Source: Hippophae tibetana
Lineage: Eukaryota; Streptophyta; Magnoliopsida; Rosales; Elaeagnaceae
Length of the DNA: 64,000 nucleotides
NCBI GenBank assembly: GCA_037013495.1
Contig: CM072811.1
Span: 40,563,452-40,627,451 of the forward strand
Reading direction: 5' to 3'
Positions 23,753 to 35,736 of the stretch are shown here, piece by piece. Below the pieces are notes generated by a model. It worked only from the letters and a program-made list of their open reading frames with translations. It had not been told where the DNA came from and ran no database searches. Both the position numbers and the translations under genes were made by a program. How positions within the stretch are numbered: position 1 is the stretch's first letter; each line of letters starts with the position of its first letter.

Positions 23753-24748
23753 ATGGGCGAGGTGGTGAAAATGAGTGGCTATGAAAGAGGTGGAGATGGT
23801 TGTAGTGGATTTGATGGAGATGAAGAGAGAATTATCGAGTGGGAGGCTGGTCTACCGAGCTCGGAAGACTTGATGCCGTTATCACAGCCGTTAATCCCGC
23901 CGGAGTTAGCCTCTGCCTTCAGTATCTCACCGGAACCATTTCGTTCGGTGCTTGAGGTCAATCGAGCCTCGCAGAAAACTTTCTCGGCTATTCGAGCTAA
24001 CCACGTGCAAACGTTTTCATCCAATAACTTCAAATCCTTCAACGAAACTGCCCCAGATGACCTGATGATGGTTGAGGAAGTCGACGAGACAGATCGAGAT
24101 GGGTCTGGATCCGACAATAGAAAATTCAGAAAGATCGATTTTGCTGAAGAGGATGATTCAGCTCTTCGTGCTGAGAATTCTTCCGATGATCCCTCTGCTC
24201 GGACTTCGAAACGGCCCAGGCTCGTTTGGACTCCTCAGCTTCATAGGCGGTTTATTGATGTGGTTACTCATTTGGGAATCAAAAACGCCGTTCCAAAAAC
24301 TATTATGCAGCTGATGAACGTGGAGGGTTTGACACGAGAGAATGTTGCGAGTCATTTGCAAAAGTATAGGCTTTATTTGAAAAGGATGCAGGGTTTTTCG
24401 AATGAGGGACCGACTTCGTCGGACCAGCTCTTTGCATCCACACCTATGCCACAGAGCCTGCATGAGTCGAGCAGTAGAGTGAGTGGTCACTCACACGGGC
24501 ATAGTAATGGGCATATGCCTGTTCCATTTCCGATGCCTTATCCGCACTCAATGATGCCCATGCCTGTTCTGGGAATGCCTCCCGGTCATGGGCACATGGG
24601 TTTTCCGGTTGGTACACACAATGGTGCTAATGGGTACCATGGCTTTGAGTCTTATCCTAAGTACGGTATGATGCAGCAACGGGATTGGTCTGGTAGTAAG
24701 TATAACTCGATGGTGCCGTACCCACACATGGCTCATAATGATAAATAA
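23753..24748 (+). CDS. LUX: LUX ARRHYTHMO / PCL1-type GARP (MYB-like) transcription factor
   Basis: A single exon of 331 residues. The ATG at 23753 was chosen for its context and the family N-terminus MGEVVKMS; the in-frame TTG six bases earlier is not a plausible start. Residues 28-56 (IEWEAGLPSSEDLMPLSQ and PPELASAF) are the conserved PCL1 N-motif. The GARP domain spans about 152-212, from SKRPRLVWTPQLHRRF to SHLQKYRLYLKRMQG. The C-terminal third is rich in His, Gly, Met and Pro, and the protein ends in NDK as LUX proteins do. LUX is the DNA-binding arm of the evening complex with ELF3 and ELF4 and represses PRR9 and growth genes at night. BOA, the Arabidopsis paralogue, is the alternative name; the two cannot be separated here. 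Confidence 0.93.
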   Translation: MGEVVKMSGYERGGDGCSGFDGDEERIIEWEAGLPSSEDLMPLSQPLIPPELASAFSISPEPFRSVLEVNRASQKTFSAIRANHVQTFSSNNFKSFNETAPDDLMMVEEVDETDRDGSGSDNRKFRKIDFAEEDDSALRAENSSDDPSARTSKRPRLVWTPQLHRRFIDVVTHLGIKNAVPKTIMQLMNVEGLTRENVASHLQKYRLYLKRMQGFSNEGPTSSDQLFASTPMPQSLHESSSRVSGHSHGHSNGHMPVPFPMPYPHSMMPMPVLGMPPGHGHMGFPVGTHNGANGYHGFESYPKYGMMQQRDWSGSKYNSMVPYPHMAHNDK

Positions 24749-25568
24749 AGTGTTTGAGATACTGACTAATAGCAAGCGTAGGTTTGTTTTTTATCTTACT
24801 CTCATCGTTGTGGCTCTGTTACTATTTTTGATCCTGCAATTTTATGCAATTCGACTTTAATTCTGGGTTCTTTTGAGTGTCATTTGTTAGATGGGAATCT
24901 GGTGAAAAATAATTTAGGGATTCGGGTTCATTGGCTTTCATAATGAGCTAAGATGGTATTTGGAGCTAAATTACGCTTTAAAGCAACGAATATTTGTTTT
25001 GGTATTTAAAATGCTCAGTTGAAACTTGAAAGAGTTGCTTAATATGCTGAAATGAGGCCAAAGGGCTATGAGTTGTTAGGTTGTTGCGTTTAATGTGGCT
25101 TCTCCTTGACAAGGTCATTAAGCTTTTTGTTCTATCTTTTTTGTTGTCCCACTTGAAATTGATCTCACACCAACATTTATGATGTTTGCAGATAATTTCC
25201 ACAAGGCAGTTAATTGAAGATGGTGATCCCTCGATTGTAGGAGTTACTTCTGAACTGTTGGCGATCATAATGATGCGGTGTGCTTAATTTTTCGCCATTT
25301 ATCTTTTGTTGTCAGTTAAGATAACTACAACTACATCTCCTTATATATGTAATATAGCTCTATTAATTCTTGGCTTGCTGTGGTTGACAAGCATATCAAG
25401 ATAAAACCCATTGGATAAATATAAACTGAACCCAAAATGGGTGAGGTTTGATAGTTTCCTTAAATGAAAGTATGCTGCTTGTATCAGGCTAAAGCCTATT
25501 CGATAAATATAAACTGAATCCAAATTGGGTGAGAATTGATAGTTTCCTTAATGATATGTATGTTGACT
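24749..25568 (+). other. LUX downstream region with a 3' UTR and a direct repeat
   Basis: Mixed-composition sequence after the stop, with no further gene. A 3' UTR intron is possible (acceptor-like TGTTTGCAG at about 25183-25191) but unproven. Two imperfect direct copies of about 70 bp, 25402-25475 and 25492-25562, share GATAAATATAAACTGAA and TTGATAGTTTCCTTAA. Confidence 0.5.
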
Positions 25569-26755
25569 ATCGTTTAAAGCTCTCTATGTGAAGCAGCCTT
25601 GTTGCCTTATCATATTAATATTATTTTACTGAAAATGATTATGAATGTATTGCCCTTCTTTCTTGATCACAACCCTTTTATTTCACATGGAAAGTAGGAA
25701 TATCATCATATTCTACCATTCTCTCAAAGTTATCTTTTGCTGGTTAAAAATGAGAAAGAAACTATCAGAAGAATGTTGCAAGCTGCAGATCGTGTAACAA
25801 TGAAACAGGCAAACGAAGTTTGGAATGAATCCTGAGTATCATATCACCATAGATAGGAGAAAAGTTTCTGAAGTTTTGTCCTTTATAAATCATTCTTATG
25901 ATGACGTTCTTTTATATTAGATTGCCTCTATCCAATTACAACCTAGTAATTTCTTTACCTTTTTTCTCTTTATCATTTTCTTTAACTTGCAATGTTCCTC
26001 TAGCTGCCCGCAATGACGTACAGATTTGACAATAATACATTTTTTCCTATACTTCCTGTTATACTGATCAAATCTAGCTGAATTGGCATTTCCCTTGATC
26101 ATTGATCATGATCAAGTTTTCCGGCTTGACCCGAAAGGGCAACCATTTAAACATCCATTTTCATCAGGTTGTAAAGCTGAATTGCTTCGTTATAGTATTA
26201 GTAATTTGCATATCCAAAATTCACTGAATTCAAAGTAATTAAGTTCCTAACAGACGTTCAGTGGTGGGAATGGTATATTAGATTTATCATAATTAATACA
26301 TTGATATCTCAAATATCCCCTATTATTAAAATGTTTTATTTTAGTATCACAATTTAATTATTGATATATTTTATATTATTTTTTAATAGTAATTAATTTT
26401 TTTAATTTAAAATGCCTTAAAAGTTTTTTAGTGAAGAATTTTTTTTATGGAAATTAACTAGAGGTGAAAATAATTTTTTTTTTGTTTAAGGTTGGATGCA
26501 ACATTTCTTACTAAAAGTTAAGAAAAAATAAAACTTATTAAATTTTTTCTTTTTTAAAAGCAAAAATTTAATAAGTATTAAAAATTATAACATTTTAATA
26601 TTTTTTCATTAGTGTACGATGAAAATATTTTTTATGAGTAATTAATTAAAAATATGTATTATTAATGCTCTTAGAAAAACAAAGAATTTATGAAAATTAA
26701 CAATTTTTTCATTTTTTTTAACTCTAGTTAATTGTCAAAAACAAAAAAAAAATCT
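25569..26755. other. intergenic, mixed then AT-rich; nothing recognised
   Basis: 25569-26280 has moderate composition and short frames without domains; 26280-26755 is A/T-dominated. Confidence 0.45.
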
Positions 26756-27013
26756 TTCATAAAAATGTTAAAAGACTATTTTGGGTATAAAAATTGGTTA
26801 CTATTTAAAAAGATAAAAAATGTACTAATATTTGAATAGGAGTATTAAAACAAAAGCTTTTAATAATATAAGATATTAGGATTTTTCATAAAAATGTTAA
26901 AAAAATATTTTGGGTATAAAAATTGGTTACTATTTAAAAAGATAAAAAAAATGTATTAATATTTGAATAGGAGTATTAAAACAAAAGCTTTTAATAATAT
27001 AAAATATTTAGGA
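26756..27013 (+). repeat. tandem duplication, two copies of about 129 bp
   Basis: 26756-26884 and 26885-27013 are nearly identical, sharing TTTTGGGTATAAAAATTGG and GGAGTATTAAAACAAAAGC. Differences are mainly in A-run length plus a few substitutions, so the duplication is recent. Confidence 0.85.
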
Positions 27014-27526
27014 TATTAATGTATTAACCGGGTATCTCCGGCTCCACATCAACTAACAATTCATGAAAAATACATCTTGTCCACTCCATTTACGAATGCA
27101 GATCCAAGAATTTCTTTCCCACGTTTGCTTCCCAAGCAGGCAAGAGGCTAATCCTAGCAGAATTTGAACGTATTGAAGACATTGTCATTCTGAAATTTTT
27201 GCACTAAACCTGATGATGAGTGAAGTCCAAGACACAACATCAAGTTATATACTTCTACCAGATTAGCATGCATTAGCTTAAAGAGTTCAAATACCGTTAC
27301 TTCCATCACCCGTCAGCAAAAACCCCGAAATAAACATTCAACGTGTTTCAAGTTATTAAATTAGGATTCAAACTCTCTACACCTGCATTTTCTCCGACAA
27401 ACTCAATGCTTCATTTGGCAATACATGTTGAGTGTTTGTACATATGGATCAACTTAGAGGTCGGTACGAGCCTATATATTCACATTGAGTTTTATGGCAG
27501 ACGAAGTCTACATGATCGAGTCGAAC
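27014..27526. other. mixed-composition stretch before the gypsy LTR
   Basis: Noticeably less AT-rich than its left flank. On the minus strand a short frame (LPAWEANVGKKFLDLHS, about 27165-27115) looks like the end of a coding exon, but no further exon was recognised. It could be a remnant of a gene or the edge of the retroelement. Confidence 0.3.
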
Positions 27527-27809
27527 TGAATGATGCACCTGACTCTACACTATTTAACATATCATCAAATATGAGGTCATAAGAGGTCACGTCTCATGTA
27601 AGATTGACCACAAGCTTGAGCTAGGGTCTGACTTCAATTCATAAATGTTATATTTATACTAATTATATCCCTCATTGATACAAACATATGTGTATACATT
27701 CTATGATCGACACATATAAATAGATGGACCTTTTATAGAATTCATACATTCAGTCAATTATTTTAATTTTTCTCAAATTTTTCTCTACTTATTAGATTAA
27801 TCTCAAACA
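27527..27809 (+). repeat. gypsy left LTR
   Basis: About 283 bp, matching the right LTR over its whole length with many substitutions and small gaps. A TATA-like ATAAATAG sits near 27717. A weak primer-site-like TTGGCACTTATC follows the end. Confidence 0.75.
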
Positions 27810-28490
27810 TTTTGGCACTTATCATGGGGCTTAGATTTTGAGGTCGAGCTTAAGTTTTTGACCCTATATTCTTTGGTATTGACTTCGAGCCTTGGGAAAA
27901 GCTTGGCAAATCTAACATTTTCTATTCAAGAACTATACCCCAAACTCGCAATCATCAGTCATGCATAAACATGGTAGGGACTTGCGTTGAAAGGTGTTTG
28001 AAGTTACCTAGCAAAGAAACGAGGGAAACTCAAAAAGATGCCTTACCATCCCTTGAGGAGATCAAAACGAGAGATAACCTTCACCATCAGGTGATGGTTC
28101 GTCAACTTTTAGAGCTAAGAAATGAGCTCGAGGAAGCTAGAAGAGAGAACAAGACACTACGGTCCCAATCAGGGGGAAAGACCATGGATGATCAAGCAGT
28201 CAACCTATTTGACAAAAACATACTAGGTCAAGCTCAGCTCGAGCCAAACCAGATATATCAAGAAGACAAAAGGAACCCTCATAGAGCTCAGGGAGACCCA
28301 ATGATGAATAATGGGTTCATGAAAGGAAAAGTTAGGAGACACAATTTCAAGCGTTAGAGGAGGCCAATAAGAGGAAAGACCAAGCTTTGAAGATACAAAA
28401 CGAGATATATGAGAAGGGTAAAACTCCTTATGATGTAGATAGAAATTGTGAACAATTATGTATCTCTCCTTTTTTTCGACGAGATAGAGA

Positions 28491-30371
28491 CACTACTACA
28501 AAAAGGGGTATTTAAGTTTATATGTAAAGTCGGTTTTTGAAAACACCCGACTTATAATGAATTTAAAGTCGGTTTAGTGTAGTTACGACGCTATCCATGT
28601 AGGACGTAGTGTCGATTGACATGGTGAACCAATGCTACACGTGGACATAGCGTTGGTTGACGTGGAGAACCGATGCTACGCTACGTGGATAGCGTCAGTT
28701 TGCCACATCAACAGATGCTACACCACGTTAACCAGCATATTTCAATTTGTGCATAAACCCTATTTGCCCAAAACTGAGCTCACCTTCCACTCTTTTTCAT
28801 TTTTCGGCCACCTTCTACCACCATTTCCAACGTCGTTTTATGGGTTATATTTCTCTTCTCGTTATCTTTCAAATCCCTTATTTTTTTGAGTGAAATACTC
28901 AAAAAACTTATACTCATTTTCTCACTTATTCTCACTTACAAAACACATATTTCTTCTTCATTTCCTTCATTTAGTCACTTCATTTACTCTTGTAAGTATT
29001 TCTATTAATCCTACGTACTTATTATTCAGTTTGCTTTATTTTTTGTATAAATTTTTGATTTATGTATGTTTTGTATTATGCTTGTTATTATATGTTTGAC
29101 TTATTTTCGGTGGAAATAATATATGCATGTTGTGGGTCTGAGGGACTATAATATTTACCGTACGTGGATAAATTTATTTACATATAAATAATTATATTTT
29201 ATTAAGTAAAAGTAATACAATTGTAAAATGATTAAAATGATAAATGTTTTGTATTATGTATGTTTTGGTATATATTCGAATAATTAGGGAATTTATATAT
29301 AATAATACTTGAAATATATTGATTTGATACATAATTAATATACTTAATTAATGTCATTAATAGAAAATTGACAAATCTTGGATATCAAAGTGTAGAATTG
29401 AGCAGGACTATATTTCTGGAGTTGAAAGCTTCATGGAATTTGCTTGTAGAAATAGTAATACTGGAATTAGTATGATTCGATGTCATGTGTTAAATGTAAA
29501 AATGAGCAATTTCATGAATTTGATGATGTTAAGTATCACCTTATCCGTAGTGGTATTCTTTTGAGCAATAAATGTTGGTATTATCATGGAGAAAATATTG
29601 ATAATACTCATGGGAAAGAGATAAAATAAGAATGTGAGTGGATTACATACATCTTATCATAATGTACAGACAGAAAATATGTTTCATGATGTTGAAGATT
29701 AACTACGTGAGGATGATCCCGAAACCTTTAAAAAACTTCTAGAAGATACCGAAAAAATGTTGTATCCAAAATGTAAAAAATACACTAAAATGTCGGGATT
29801 GGTTCATTTGTACAATGTGAAGGCAAAACATGGTTTTTCTGACAAGGGATTCACAAAATTACTAAATCTACTAGTCGATATGTTTCCTGAGGGTATTGAA
29901 TTGCCATCTTCAATGTATGAAGTGAAGAAATCTCTTAGTCGATTTGGCATGTAATATCATAAGATTCATGCTTGTCCAAAATGATTGCATTATTTATAGA
30001 AAAGAATATGAGACATTAGATGATTGTTCGATGTGTAAAGAATCGATATAGAAGCATGGTACAAATGAGACAACACATAATAAAGGCATGCTTGCAAAGG
30101 TTCTTTGGTACTTTTCTCTGACTCCCCGCTTTCAAATGTTGTTCAAAATTAAAGAGACATCAAAGATGTTGACTTGACATTTAGATAATCGATCTGATGA
30201 TGGGATGCTATGTCATCCTTGTGATTCTCCAAATTGGAAAGTAGTAGATAATTTATTTCCTTAATTTGCATCTGATCCGCGTAATCTTCGTCTTGCCATT
30301 GCTACTGATGGAATCAATCTGTGTAAATTCGGTTCAACGAACCAACTTTAAAGCCCATTTTTGTAGTAGTG
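28491..30371 (+). mobile_element. deleted CACTA (EnSpm-like) transposon nested in the gypsy element
   Basis: Termini CACTACTACAAAAA at 28491 and its reverse complement ending at 30371 are perfect over 14 bp, and both sides are flanked by AGA (28488-28490, 30372-30374), the 3-bp target duplication expected for CACTA. GC-richer subterminal repeats (GACGTGG/ACGTGG and GCGTTGGTT variants) occupy 28540-28730. The element is 1881 bp, far shorter than autonomous copies, and keeps only scraps of transposase. It belongs to the same family as the element at the left edge of the window. Confidence 0.9.
29395..30310 (+). pseudogene. CACTA transposase (TNP2-like) fragment
   Basis: The frame at 29757-29954 reads LYPKCKKYTKMSGLVHLYNV, then KAKHGFSDKGFTKLLNLL and PEGIELPSSMYEVKKSLSRFG, the N-terminal signature of TNP2 (Transposase_21). 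Further pieces follow, including LDNRSDDGMLCHPCDSPNWK at about 30182-30241. Stops and frame changes separate the pieces, and most of the catalytic region is missing. It cannot make a working transposase. Confidence 0.75.
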
Positions 30372-32851
30372 AGAATGATGAGTCGCCAATCAAGTTTAAC
30401 GCTCCTAAATGCCTTGACTATTTTGGGGCAAAAGACCCAGTAACATAGGTGTAGCACTTCAAAACAACCATAGCTCCTATGAGCCTAACCCAAGGAAAGA
30501 AAGATTATATGATGTGCAAACTGTTCGTGGCCATCCTCTTTGAAGGTGCTCAAAAATGGTTCAACAACTTGGCACCCTGATCCATAACTTCTTTTCCATA
30601 GTTCGCCAAGCTATTCATCACGAATTCTGCATGTAATAAGCCCTTGAGAAAAGAATCACACCACTGAGAAATACACGAAATGATTTAGGGATGAAAAATT
30701 GAAAATCTCTTATTGTCCTAGCTACATTGCCATAGAGGCTTTTAGACGAGGTCTCTTAAAGAATTCTAATTTGTTTGTGGAATTAACCAAGATTGTAGCT
30801 CATACTCTGGAAGAGACCTATGGCAAGGCAAGGAAGTTTTTCAATATAGAGAGAGAACTTGGGCAGGTAAAAGGCCAACGAGCTAACCACGAAGGGGTGA
30901 TGAACAAGGAGAAGAGAAGGATGAGCTCAGATAGAGCACAACAAAACTACAAAAGCAAGTGTTTCGCACCAGATAATAGAGGACCCATACCATGGTCAAG
31001 AAATAGAGGACCTTGAGGGAGGTCACTCTCTCTTTTAGGGGACCCCATTTGAGAGTAAACTTGGCTTAGGCCATATCAACGATGGAGGAAGAACCCAACG
31101 TCAAGTGGCCACCAAATATGAAATCCCTACTCATGGACACATCCAAATGGTGTTACTTCCATAAGGATGTGGGTCACGAAACGAGGGATGGTAGACATTT
31201 GAAAAAGGAGATGGAAGAATTGTTAGCAAGAGGATACCTGAAGGACCTCATCATGGGAAGTGGAGATTGAAGAAATCAACAAAACAAGCAAGAGATGCCA
31301 AAAGCAATGAACCCATCAAACAGTAATGGGGAGGCCCACAAGGATACCAATATCATGACTATATATAACATACATGGAAGGCCTAGGATCAACAGTCTCA
31401 AATTACTCATGCAAAAGGTTTGCTAGAAAATTATGCAACATTCCCCATATGTATGCCTTAGACAAAAAGAGGTTTACTGTAGAAATTATTTTCAATGAAA
31501 AGGATGAGAACTCGACCCCTTAGTGATCACTTTTAGGATTGGATCTTGTGATGTCTATAGAATAATGATTGATACATGGAGTTCGATTGATCTCCTTTTT
31601 TAACCATTGCCAGTGCTCTAAGAGTAAAGAACCCTAACATTGTCAAGACAAATCTCCCTTTTGTGGGGTTCAATAGTAGCACCACATATGCCAAAGGAAC
31701 GATATTGCTACCTGTTATGGTGAAATGATTGATAATAATGACCAATTTTGTAATCATCAATGTCTCAACTCATTACAACGCCATCTTGAGAAGGCCTTGG
31801 ATACATAAAATAAGGGCAGTTCCATCCACCCTTCATTAGGTAATCAAATTTACCACTAACGAAGGCCAGAAAGAGATTAAGAGAGACCAAGAGAAGTCCA
31901 GAAGCTACTATAATGCTACTATGAAAGAGATTATCCCTAAGTAGAAATCATTGAAAGGTCTCTCTCAAAAGGGACCAGAGATAAAAGGCTCGATGAGGCC
32001 AATCAACCTAAATAGTGTAAAAGACATCTTATTGGAAGTTAAAGGTGAGAACCACCCCTTAAAAATGGGGGGACTTGATGATGGAGCTGGAAGAACAGCT
32101 CTCGCAATTACTCAAGTCTAACATGTATGTATTTGTATGGACCCCAATTGATATGCCTGGGATTGATCTAGAAGTCATGACATACCAATTAAATGCCAAT
32201 CCAAAGGTTAGACCCGTTCAACAACGAAAAAGAAAATTCCCAAGAGAGAATAATGAGATAATCAAGCACTATTTAAATGCCCTTAAAAAAGCTAGGGTCA
32301 TAAGAGAGGTCAACTACCCTTCATAGCTATCACAGATTTAAATGAGGCATGTCCCAAGGACTGTTTCCTCCTCCCAAGTATTGATCAGCTAGTAGATGCC
32401 TCTGTCAGATTTGGGCCGATGAGTTTTTTGGATGCATACTCTAGGTACCACTAGATCATAATGCACCCACAAGGCGAGGAGAAAACGTATTTCATCACAG
32501 AAGAAGGAACATTCTGTTATGAGAGGATTCCATTTAGATTAAAAAAAGCGAGCATCATATATAAATGTCTAGTTAACAAAATATTTGAGGATAAACTCGA
32601 AAGGAATCTAAAGGTATATGTAGGCAAAATGGTGGTGAAATCAACTCAACATCTGAACCATATTAAGGACCTAGAAGAGATATTCTTAATAATCTGAAGA
32701 TACAGCATGAGGCTAAACCCAAATAAGTGCATATTTTGTGTTGCGGTGAGAAAATTCCTAGGTTAACTCGTGTCCCTCTGAGGGACTGCGGCCAACCCAG
32801 ATAAAATATAGGCCCTAGTGAATATGAAGCCACCTTCCAACCTTAAGGTGG

Positions 32852-34056
32852 CGTTTGGTTCGTGGAATGGAATGGAATGGAAAGGAAACAATTTTGTTTG
32901 GTTTGACCACTGGAATCAAGCTCAAAATCAGGATTATAGTGTTTGGTTTGCCACTGGAATGGAATGAAAAAAGCTGTAAATGACCTTAATACCCCTACAT
33001 GTTGTCAAGTTCAAATAATGTCATTTAATTACTATTTTTTCGTTAGACAAAATACATTATTAAAATCATTATTTTTCTAAATAAGTATTACTTAATTAAA
33101 AAGAAATATATTATTAAAATTATTATTTTTCTAAATAGGGTTTAGGGTTTTGAGGTTTGGGATGTGTGATTTAGGGTTTAGGGATTTAGGATTTGGGGTT
33201 ATATTTGTAGGTTAAGGTTTAGGGTTAAAATTATTATTTTTCTAAAAATAGTTTAGGGTTTTAGAATTTTGGATTTAGGGTTTTAGGGTTTTAAGGTTTA
33301 AGGTTTAGGGTTTATGGTTTTAGGATTTGGAATTTGGGGTTTAGGGTTTTGGGATTTATGTTTTAGGGTTTTGGGTTTTGGGATTTATGTTTTAAGGTTT
33401 AGGGTTTAGGGTTTAGAGATTTGGAGATTTGGGGTTTAGGGTTTTAGGGTTTAGGGATTTGGGGTTTAGGGTTTTAGGATTTGGAATTTGGGGTTTAGGG
33501 TTTAGGGTTTTGGGATTATGTTTTAGGGTTTTGGGATTTATGTTTTAAGGTTTAGGGTTTTAGGGTTTTAGGGTTTTAGGGTTTAGGGTTTAGGGTTTAG
33601 GGATTTGGGATTTGGGGTTTATGGTTTAGGGATTTGGGGTTTAGGGATTTGGGGATTTTGGGTTTAGGATTTAGGGTTTTAGGATTTGGAATTTGGGATT
33701 TAGGGTTTAGGGTTTAGGGATTTGGGATTTATGTTTTAAGGTTTAGGGTTTTAGGGTTTAGGGATTTGAGGTTTAGGGTTTAAGGTTTTAGGATTTTAAG
33801 ATTTGGATTTAGGGTTTTGAAATTTTGGGTTTGAGAATTTGGGATTTGAATTTAAGGTTATATTTTAGGTGAGGGTAAAATTGGAAAAAAAAAAGTTTAG
33901 ATGGGAATGGAATAATGATTACCAAAGGTGGGAGAAGGAATTGTGATTCCTTCTCTTTTAGTAATCAGATTCCATTCCGCCCTCCATTCCGTCCAACCAA
34001 ACACACAAAATGGAAGGAATCAATTCTGATTCCATTCCATTCCCTCCAACCAAACG
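32852..34056. mobile_element. TIR element with a telomere-like core, nested in the gypsy pol region
   Basis: Terminal inverted repeats begin CGTTTGGTT and continue with GGAATGGAATGG-type purine repeats at the left end. The right end is the mirror image, CCATTCCATTCCCTCCAACCAAACG. TGG flanks both sides (32849-32851, 34057-34059), a possible 3-bp duplication. It is 1205 bp, has no transposase and interrupts the gypsy sequence between RT and RNase H. The superfamily is uncertain: the 3-bp duplication fits PIF/Harbinger or CACTA, but its sequence is not the usual TWA. Confidence 0.75.
33136..33868 (+). repeat. interstitial telomere-like repeats (TTTAGGG variants)
   Basis: About 730 bp of the plant telomere motif TTTAGGG mixed with TTTTAGGG, GATTTGGGG, GATTTATG and GGATTTGG variants, in one orientation. 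Higher-order blocks recur, such as GGATTTATGTTTTAGGG. It fills most of the TIR element at 32852-34056, so it moved or expanded with that element and is not evidence of a chromosome end. Confidence 0.9.
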
Positions 34057-35736
34057 TGGGGTAAGGGAATCCATAAGTTAAATGGTAATATAGTAGCATT
34101 GAATATGTTCATCTCTAAATGCACCAATAAATGTATTCCCTTCTTCAAAATGATAAGAAAGGGCACATAAGTCTTTTGGGATGAGAGTTGCGATAGAGCC
34201 TTTGTAGAAATCAAGAAGTATCTGAGTAACCCCATATGTCTTAGTTAGCCCTCGCCCAGGCGAGGTTCTATACTTGTATTTAGCTGTGACATCCCACACA
34301 TGCAGTACCATACTTTTAGCTGAAAGAGATAAGATTCAACACCTTATTTACTATGTCAACCATATTCTGACAGATGCCCAAAGTAGGTATCCAACAATTG
34401 ACAAATTAGCATTCATTCTCAAAGTTAGTGTGCTTTCAAGCATTACTTTGACTCAAACACGATTGTGGTGCTCACTTCTCACCCACTCAAAAATGTCCTG
34501 ACAAGGCCAGATGTAGCAGGTAGGCTAGCACATATTTCCATAGAATTAGGAAAATACGATATTAAATACATAACTAGAACAGTAATCAAAGAGCAAGTGG
34601 TGGCCGAGTTTATGGTTGAGTTCAATGATAAGCTAGAAGTCATTAACGAGGAGCAAAAGAGAGTGTGTGAGGTGGATCAAAAAGAGAGCCCAATTTGGTA
34701 AGTGTTTATTGATAAAGCACACATTGTCAATGGTGCAGAACTAGAGGTAGTCATAGTTGACCACACCAACAACTTTTTTGAGTACGTAGTAAGACTTGAT
34801 TTTCAAGCAACTAATAATGTTGCAAAATATAAGGTGGTTATATTTGGGGCTATGATCACAAAGAAGCTAGGAGCATATGGGATCACCCTACATAGTGATT
34901 CCAAGCTAGTAGTCAACCAATTTTTGGAGACATTTGAAGTTAGAGATGGTAAAATGAAGGGGTACTTAGAGAAATTAAAGAATGAGTGCTCCAAATTCTC
35001 CAAGTTCGAGATCAAACAAATAGCTCGAAATGATAATGGTCATGCCAATGCTTTAGCCACTTTGGCATCGGTACAAGAGACCAAGCACAATTGAGAGGTG
35101 GTAGTAACAATTCTGTTAGAAGCCTCTTTAAAGGAAGCCAAAAGAGTGGTTGAATGTGTGGATCCCAATATCCCATGGTTCACCCCAATCCATAACTTCC
35201 TAGAAAGGGGGAGCTACTAGAAGATAGCAAGTCCACAAAATAAATTAGAGCCAAGGCATAACGGTACATGATAGAAGTAGGAAGACTATTCCAGAAAACC
35301 TCACTTAGTTTAGGGCTTTTGTGCGTAGCCAAGGAAGGGTCTGAAATATTGATGTATGAAGCACATGAAGGATAATGCGGTTCACATTCAGGAGAGAGGA
35401 GGTTATCACAATGGATTATGAGACAATGTTATTATTGGGCAACTATGCTGACAGATTGCACAAAATACACTCAGACATGCAATAAATGCCAAAGGTTTTC
35501 CTCCTTATCACACACTCCCCTAAATGTCATTAATTGGGTGGTGAATCCTTGGCTCTTCTATAAATGGGATCTTGACATAGTAGGACCCCTACCCATAGGA
35601 AAGGGTCAAAAGAAGTTTCTACTTATGGCTACCGATTATTTTTCAAAATGGATCGAAGTAGAACCTCTGGGTAGAATACGAGAGGAAGAGGTGATTTGGT
35701 TTATATGGAAGTCAATAATTTGTTATTTTAGCCTAC

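Noticed and set aside
23779-24490. Minus-strand frames opposite LUX
   Set aside because: Shadow frames of the LUX exon without any recognisable domain.
33136-33868. True telomere or chromosome end
   Set aside because: The repeats are degenerate and enclosed by terminal inverted repeats inside a gypsy element, with genes on both sides.
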